Shown in pieces: positions 1-3,050 of a DNA stretch of 7,403 nt. Both the position numbers and the translations under genes were made by a program. A model generated the notes under the pieces. The model saw only the letters and a list, made by a program, of their open reading frames with translations. It searched no databases and was not told the DNA's origin. The stretch comes from Prevotellaceae bacterium (GTDB lineage: Bacteria > Bacteroidota > Bacteroidia > Bacteroidales > UBA932), in NCBI GenBank assembly GCA_031285695.1, contig JAITVR010000179.1, forward strand, positions 1 to 7,403. Reading direction: 5' to 3'. Within the stretch, counting starts at the first letter, position 1, and each line of letters begins with the position of its first letter.

Positions 1-1
1 C

Positions 2-718
2 GAAACCGACAACACCATGGCCACTTTTTCATCTAAGGGTCCCACCGCTGATGGAAGAATGAAGCCCGAAATAGTAGCTCCCGGCAGCATGATTATTTCA
101 TCGGTAAATAGCTGCGACAGAAACCATGGCAGATATGGTGCAGATTACGACTTTGTTGTAGCCAAAGAGCCGCAAAGCAACCACTACTACGCCGTAATGC
201 AGGGCACCTCCATGGCGGCACCCGTGGTTACCGGCGCCGTTGCCTTGCTGCTGCAGGAGTGCCCCACGCTTACGCCCGACAGCGTACGCAGCATTTTGCA
301 GCGCACCGCAAATTTAGATAACACGCTGGCTGCCTATGCGCCAAAGGTGCGCGGCGCAGGCATGCTCAACGCGCTAAAGGCTGCGCAGGCCGTACAAGGT
401 CGCGCCTGCCAAGCCGTTGTTGAAGTTCCTTTTGCGTGCAAGCCAACTTCTGCTCCCAAAAATAGCTTTTGGCAAAATGCCGATGAATTGAGCTTTAGCA
501 TTGTGCCCAACCCCAACAGCGGCGCGTTTACCGTGCAAACCGAAGAGCAAAGCGAGCTTACGCTCAGCGTGTACAACCTGTGGGGCGTGCTGGTGCACCG
601 CCAAACCCTGCCGGCAGGCGGCGAGGCACAGCTACAGCACCTGCCGCAGGGCGTTTACGTAGTGCAGCTAAGCAGCAGCAGCATGCAGGGCGCACAAAAA
701 ATGCTCATTTACCGATAA
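2..718 (+). CDS. Secreted subtilisin-like (S8) serine peptidase with T9SS sorting domain, 3' part only
   Basis: Partial gene: the reading frame is open from the first bases of the window, so the Met codon at 17 is internal and the true start lies upstream. The visible 238 residues begin within the C-terminal half of a subtilase catalytic domain. The stretch SSKGPTADGRMKPEIVAPG is the classic S8 segment, and GTSMAAP carries the catalytic Ser at 209-211. The Asp and His of the triad must lie upstream. From about 488 the protein ends in a 75-residue domain starting FSIVPNPNSG and finishing KMLIYR. This is the type A T9SS C-terminal sorting domain, which is removed after export across the outer membrane, leaving the protein secreted or surface-attached. 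Expected role: extracellular protein degradation; the substrate cannot be told. No U-tract terminator follows; a palindromic repeat begins 17 bp after the stop. Confidence 0.93.
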   Translation, partial: ETDNTMATFSSKGPTADGRMKPEIVAPGSMIISSVNSCDRNHGRYGADYDFVVAKEPQSNHYYAVMQGTSMAAPVVTGAVALLLQECPTLTPDSVRSILQRTANLDNTLAAYAPKVRGAGMLNALKAAQAVQGRACQAVVEVPFACKPTSAPKNSFWQNADELSFSIVPNPNSGAFTVQTEEQSELTLSVYNLWGVLVHRQTLPAGGEAQLQHLPQGVYVVQLSSSSMQGAQKMLIYR

Positions 719-735
719 CCTTTTACACCCACAAG

Positions 736-820
736 TTTTGTCATTGCGGGCTTGACCCGCAATCTCATAATTGAAATGCCTTATTACAGGGGATTGCGGG
801 TCAAGCCCGCAATGACAAAA
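736..820. repeat. Intergenic nested-palindrome repeat, copy 1 (MITE/REP-like)
   Basis: Two perfectly complementary 29-nt arms (736-764 and 792-820) flank a 27-nt centre. Each arm is itself a palindrome, ATTGCGGG-CTTGA-CCCGCAAT, so either one long hairpin or two small ones could form. A second copy at 2911-2990 shares the arms and most of the centre, showing that this is a dispersed element rather than a private terminator. It occupies most of the 135-bp gap between the peptidase stop and the sigma factor start. It has no U-tract, so any role in ending or stabilising the peptidase transcript is inference. Confidence 0.85.
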
Positions 821-853
821 TAGGCATTATTAGCAACTCCAAAAAAACAATCA

Positions 854-1405
854 ATGAACCGTAGCCATGCGCTACATAACGAGGCCGCGCTTCGCCTGCG
901 CCTGCAAAACGAAAGCACGCGCCACGAGGCCTTTGCCGAGCTGGTGCAGCAGCACAGCGAGCGGCTGTACTGGCACATTCGTAAAATGGTGCTCTCGCAT
1001 GCCGATGCCGACGATGTGCTGCAAAACACCTTTATAAAAGCGTGGGAGGGCATGGCCAACTTTCGGGGCGAAGCCCAGCTGCACACCTGGCTGTACCGCA
1101 TAGCCACCAACGAATCCATTACCTTTTTGAACCAAAGCAAGCGGCTGCTGCGCCTTTCGGCCGGCGATGCCGAGCAGCTGCTGGCCAACCTGCGCTCCAC
1201 CGATTCGCACTTTAGCGCAAGCGAGGTGCAGGCAAAACTGCAGGCCGCCATTCTCACGCTTCCACCCAAGCAGCGGCTGGTGTTCAACATGCGCTACTTT
1301 GACGAAATGCCCTACGAGCAAATGTCCGAGGTGCTCGAAACCTCGGTGGGCGCGCTCAAGGCCTCGTACCACATAGCCGTGCAAAAAATAGAAAAGCTGC
1401 TGTAG
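854..1405 (+). CDS. ECF-type RNA polymerase sigma-70 family sigma factor
   Basis: A 183-residue protein, the usual size for an extracytoplasmic-function sigma factor, which directs core RNA polymerase to a specific promoter set. Region 2 spans about residues 24-95. It includes ADADDVLQNTFIKAW (49-65), the helix that binds core polymerase, and the HTWLYRIATNE segment used in -10 recognition and melting. Region 4 (about 127-183) opens with LPPKQRLVFNMRYFDEMPYEQM and ends in a helix-turn-helix (SVGALKASYHIAVQKIEKLL) that would read the -35 element. The ATG at 854 follows an A-rich leader with no Shine-Dalgarno site, normal for Bacteroidota. Its putative anti-sigma partner starts 510 bp downstream rather than directly after it. 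The 3' flank is filled by the palindrome array and closed by the terminator at 1628-1669. The regulon cannot be told from the sequence. Confidence 0.95.
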   Translation: MNRSHALHNEAALRLRLQNESTRHEAFAELVQQHSERLYWHIRKMVLSHADADDVLQNTFIKAWEGMANFRGEAQLHTWLYRIATNESITFLNQSKRLLRLSAGDAEQLLANLRSTDSHFSASEVQAKLQAAILTLPPKQRLVFNMRYFDEMPYEQMSEVLETSVGALKASYHIAVQKIEKLL

Positions 1406-1428
1406 GCGCCTTGCCGTGGTTTTCTTGC

Positions 1429-1614
1429 TTGCGACGTGTGTCGCAACCCACTTTTTACCCTTTTTCCCCCTTGCGACATATGTCGCAACTCGCACTTTGC
1501 CCTCTTTGGTACTTGCGACACATGTCGCAACAGGCATTTTACCCTCTTTTGGGTTTGCGACACGTGTCGCAAGTAGCATTTTGCCCTATTTCCCCCTTGC
1601 GACATATGTCGCAG
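1429..1614. repeat. Array of five 18-bp palindromes at an exact 42-bp period
   Basis: Palindromes start at 1429, 1471, 1513, 1555 and 1597, each exactly 42 bp after the last. All have the form TTGCGAC-RYRY-GTCGCAA. The arms are invariant except for the final base of the fifth (A to G). The four central bases are GTGT, ATAT, ACAT, ACGT and ATAT; the copies at 1471 and 1555 are perfect 18-bp palindromes. The four 24-bp spacers are diverged copies of one another, roughly GCATTTTACCCTCTTT followed by a C-rich or mixed end. This is therefore a 42-bp tandem repeat, not a CRISPR with unrelated spacers. It begins 24 bp after the sigma factor stop and lies before a strong terminator, so it should be transcribed as a run of hairpins in the sigma mRNA 3' UTR. 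The 42-bp period equals four helical turns, so as DNA the sites would lie on one face. Function unknown. Confidence 0.9.
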
Positions 1615-1627
1615 CTACTATTTTACC

Positions 1628-1669
1628 AAAAAAATCCCCCTGCAGCAGCTGCTACAGGGGGATTTTTTT
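1628..1669. terminator. Strong bidirectional intrinsic terminator
   Basis: A 42-bp near-perfect palindrome. The outer arms have seven A, TCCCCCTG and the complementary CAGGGGGA, seven T (15 bp). After one mismatch an inner stem AGCAG/CTGCT completes the hairpin. It has a T-tract on the exit side on both strands, so it can end the plus-strand sigma factor transcript and the converging minus-strand small gene, whose stop codon is 14 bp away. Its centre is 43 bp beyond the centre of the fifth palindrome, almost in step with the array. Confidence 0.93.
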
Positions 1670-1682
1670 GGATAAAGGTAGC

Positions 1683-1793
1683 TTACGCCACACGTAGCCG
1701 TTGATTTTCTCGCTTTTTCTCAGCCCGCAAAAGCAGGTATGCACCAACGGCTACAATTAACGTCATGCCGCCTACGCCTACTAAAAATGCCAT
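1683..1793 (-). CDS. Predicted 36-residue single-span membrane peptide (small ORF)
   Basis: Unrecognised. On the minus strand an ATG at 1793-1791 opens a 36-residue ORF ending at TAA 1685-1683. Residues 3-22 (FLVGVGGMTLIVAVGAYLLL) form a good transmembrane helix. A basic tail, RAEKKRENQRLRVA, suggests the C-terminus stays in the cytoplasm. The frame is open further upstream to an ATG at 1904, but that longer version would run through the promoter-like -7 box and a very A/T-rich stretch, so the short start is preferred. The leader GTAAAAACGAAAATT is A-rich, as in other Bacteroidota starts. A bidirectional terminator lies just downstream. Promoter, leader, ORF and terminator together support a real mini-gene, but such a short ORF could be chance. 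Function unknown; interaction with the neighbouring membrane regulator is only a guess. Confidence 0.5.
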   Translation of the reverse strand: MAFLVGVGGMTLIVAVGAYLLLRAEKKRENQRLRVA

Positions 1794-1813
1794 AATTTTC
1801 GTTTTTACTCTTG

Positions 1814-1821
1814 CAAAGATA
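1814..1821 (-). promoter_or_regulatory. Bacteroidota-type -7 promoter box for the small minus-strand gene
   Basis: Read on the minus strand the bases are TATCTTTG, an exact match to the Bacteroidota primary-sigma -7 consensus TAnnTTTG. Transcription would start near 1808, giving a leader of about 15 nt before the ATG at 1793. No clear -33 TTTG is seen at the expected distance; that region is a poly-T stretch on the minus strand. The position fits the small ORF well. Confidence 0.5.
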
Positions 1822-1915
1822 TGATTTTTTTCAAAAAAAAGTACATTTTTCCCCCTGTCGTTAAACCTTTTAATGTTCAGAAAGTCAAACAACACGATTT
1901 GCATGCCAAAAACAG

Positions 1916-2296
1916 ATGAAAACAGTAGAAAATATAGACAAACGGCTGCCCTTTACCGTTCCCGAAAATTATTTTCATAGCTTACCGGAGCGGGTAATGG
2001 CGCGCTGCAGTGCGCCGCCCGTTGAGCAGCAGGAGCCGCAGCACCATTCGCTGTGGGCTACCATTCGGCCGCAGCTGGCGCTTGCCGCAGGCTTTGCGCT
2101 GCTGGTGGGCGTGGGTTCGCTGGCGGTTAAGCTCATATCGGCGCCGGCCAGCAACGAGGTGGCCACCAGCTCGTACATCAACACCCACGATGTGGAAGCC
2201 TACGAGGAGCGGCAGCAGCGCTTTGCCGCCGAGGGTAGCGATGATGAGGCCATAGTGGAGTACCTGCTCATGGCGGGTAACGTGAGATTTTTGTAA
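1916..2296 (+). CDS. Putative single-span membrane anti-sigma-like protein
   Basis: A 126-residue protein. The N-terminal cytoplasmic part (about 1-50) has the LPFTVPENYFHSLPERVMAR segment common in small proteins encoded beside ECF sigma factors in Bacteroidota. One transmembrane helix follows at about 54-74 (LALAAGFALLVGVGSLAVKLI). The remaining 50 residues, predicted outside the membrane, are acidic and end in DDEAIVEYLLMAGNVRFL. No zinc-binding HxxxCxxC anti-sigma motif is present, so the anti-sigma role rests on size, topology and neighbourhood. The expected job is to hold the sigma factor encoded at 854-1405 until an envelope signal arrives. The ATG at 1916 follows an A-rich leader. Unlike the usual tight pairing, 510 bp containing an array and a terminator separate it from the sigma gene, so it probably has its own promoter in 1822-1915. 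The Spy/CpxP-like gene starts 105 bp downstream. Confidence 0.72.
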   Translation: MKTVENIDKRLPFTVPENYFHSLPERVMARCSAPPVEQQEPQHHSLWATIRPQLALAAGFALLVGVGSLAVKLISAPASNEVATSSYINTHDVEAYEERQQRFAAEGSDDEAIVEYLLMAGNVRFL

Positions 2297-2302
2297 AATC
2301 GG

Positions 2303-2392
2303 AGCAAAGATTTAAAGAACAAAGATAGATAGAAAGACTCACAGCGTTTGTCCTTGCTCTTTTTGTCCTTACATCTTTAATCCATCTTTACT
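2303..2392. repeat. Imperfect inverted repeat of AAAGAT-rich and ATCTTT-rich blocks
   Basis: The gap between the anti-sigma-like and Spy/CpxP-like genes is strongly strand-asymmetric. The left half is purine-rich, with CAAAGAT at 2305-2311 and 2320-2326. The right half is pyrimidine-rich, with ATCTTTA at 2373-2379 and 2384-2390 plus two TTTGTCCTT blocks at 2347-2355 and 2362-2370. The halves are partly complementary, for example AGCAAAGAT against ATCTTTACT, so a loose long stem could form in the leader of the downstream gene. The pairing is imperfect and needs gaps. Confidence 0.4.
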
Positions 2393-2401
2393 ATTTTTAA
2401 A

Positions 2402-2860
2402 ATGAAAAAACTTATTCTGCTTGTAGCCCTTGCGCTCACGGCGCTTTCCGTTGCGGCGCATTCGCCAAAGTCCGATAAGGAGCACCGCGAGCGGCAGGAA
2501 AAAATTCAGGCGCGCAAGGCCGCCTACTTTACCCACAAGCTGGAGCTTACGCCTGCCGAAGCGCAGGCCTTTTGGCCGGTATATAACGAGTACTGGAAAA
2601 AGCGCGACAACCTATACATGGAGCGGCAAAACCTGCTCAAGAAAATTCAAAGCACCGACCCTTTTGACGATAAAAAGGCGCGACAGGTTACGCAGCGGCT
2701 CCTGGCCATAGCGCAGGAGGAGGCCGACATTCTGCGCAAGTACAGCGAAAAGTTTGCCCAGCTGCTGCCGCCCACAAAGCTGCTGAGGTACTACGCCGCC
2801 GAGGATTCGTTCAAGCTGGTGCTCATTGACGATTTGCGAAAGCAGGAAAAAAAGAAGTAG
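2402..2860 (+). CDS. Spy/CpxP-like periplasmic protein (envelope-stress sensor or chaperone type)
   Basis: A 152-residue exported protein. The signal peptide is about residues 1-19 (MKKLILLVALALTALSVAA). The mature part is highly charged and helical, with the family's repeated LTPxxA-type motifs: LELTPAEAQAFWPVYNEY (47-64), and a second LPPTKLLRYYAAEDSFK (122-138). The protein ends in a basic tail, RKQEKKK. E. coli Spy and CpxP are small periplasmic helical chaperones or modulators of envelope stress; Bacteroidota relatives are often encoded with ECF sigma factors, as here. The likely role is periplasmic sensing or buffering of misfolded or metal-stressed envelope proteins that feeds back on the sigma system. 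No conserved metal-binding His/Cys cluster is visible in the mature part. The ATG at 2402 follows an A-rich leader. A composite palindromic repeat follows the stop. Confidence 0.82.
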   Translation: MKKLILLVALALTALSVAAHSPKSDKEHRERQEKIQARKAAYFTHKLELTPAEAQAFWPVYNEYWKKRDNLYMERQNLLKKIQSTDPFDDKKARQVTQRLLAIAQEEADILRKYSEKFAQLLPPTKLLRYYAAEDSFKLVLIDDLRKQEKKK

Positions 2861-2880
2861 CGAGATTATACTCGCGCGGG

Positions 2881-2910
2881 CTGTCATGCTGAGCCTGTCG
2901 AAGCATCTCT
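2881..2910. repeat. 30-bp dispersed-type repeat unit with short hairpin
   Basis: The unit starts CTGTCATGCTGAGCC and ends AAGCATCTCT. ATGCT at 2886-2890 pairs with AGCAT at 2902-2906 around an 11-nt loop. It resembles a CTTCGACAGGCTCAGC-type intergenic repeat seen in many bacterial genomes (recalled, not searched). It abuts the next repeat with no gap, and both begin with CTGTCAT. Confidence 0.6.
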
Positions 2911-2990
2911 CTGTCATTGCGGGCTTGACCCGCAATCTCATAATCGAAGCTGCTTATTGCAGGGGATTGCAGGTCAAGCCCGCAATGACA
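2911..2990. repeat. Intergenic nested-palindrome repeat, copy 2
   Basis: The arms 2912-2937 and 2965-2990 are complementary over 26 nt with one mismatch (A at 2971). The 27-nt centre has the same length as in copy 1 (736-820) and differs from it at only a handful of positions. Similarity also continues just past the right arm, where both copies have ATAGGC. This copy sits between the Spy/CpxP-like gene and the barrel gene. It has no U-tract. Confidence 0.85.
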
Positions 2991-3050
2991 ATGCATAGGC
3001 GAGATTAAAGTTCATGTTCAATTTATATTTTTACAGCTGAAAAAACAGAA

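Noticed and set aside
736..820. Intrinsic terminator for the peptidase
   Set aside because: There is a strong hairpin but no U-tract, and a homologous copy lies elsewhere in the window, so it is better called a dispersed repeat.
872..1605. Minus-strand ORFs overlapping the sigma factor and the array
   Set aside because: They are shadows of the sigma gene in GC-biased codons joined to the stop-free repeat; none has a recognisable domain.
1429..1614. CRISPR array
   Set aside because: The repeats are only 18 bp and nearly perfect palindromes, the 24-bp spacers are recognisably related to one another, and there is no cas gene or leader. It is a 42-bp tandem repeat.
1411..1704. Plus-strand ORFs encoding 14-residue repeats (LRHMSQ-type or LATYVAT-type)
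   Set aside because: Because 42 is divisible by 3 and the unit lacks stops, several frames on both strands stay open. The plus-strand frames have no ATG start, and they run through the terminator stem. Coding is not excluded but is less likely than a DNA or RNA element.
1861..1890. ECF-type promoter (TTAAACC then GTC about 16 bp later) before the anti-sigma-like gene
   Set aside because: The match is loose and was not found before the other genes of the module, so autoregulation could not be supported.
1683..1904. Longer 73-residue version of the small minus-strand ORF
   Set aside because: The extra N-terminal part passes through the -7 promoter box and poly-T DNA. The internal ATG at 1793 has a better leader and gives a cleaner membrane peptide.
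2320..2327. Second minus-strand TATCTTTG box
   Set aside because: It would drive transcription antisense into the anti-sigma-like gene with no ORF to serve. It lies in an AAAGA-rich repeat where such matches are expected by chance.
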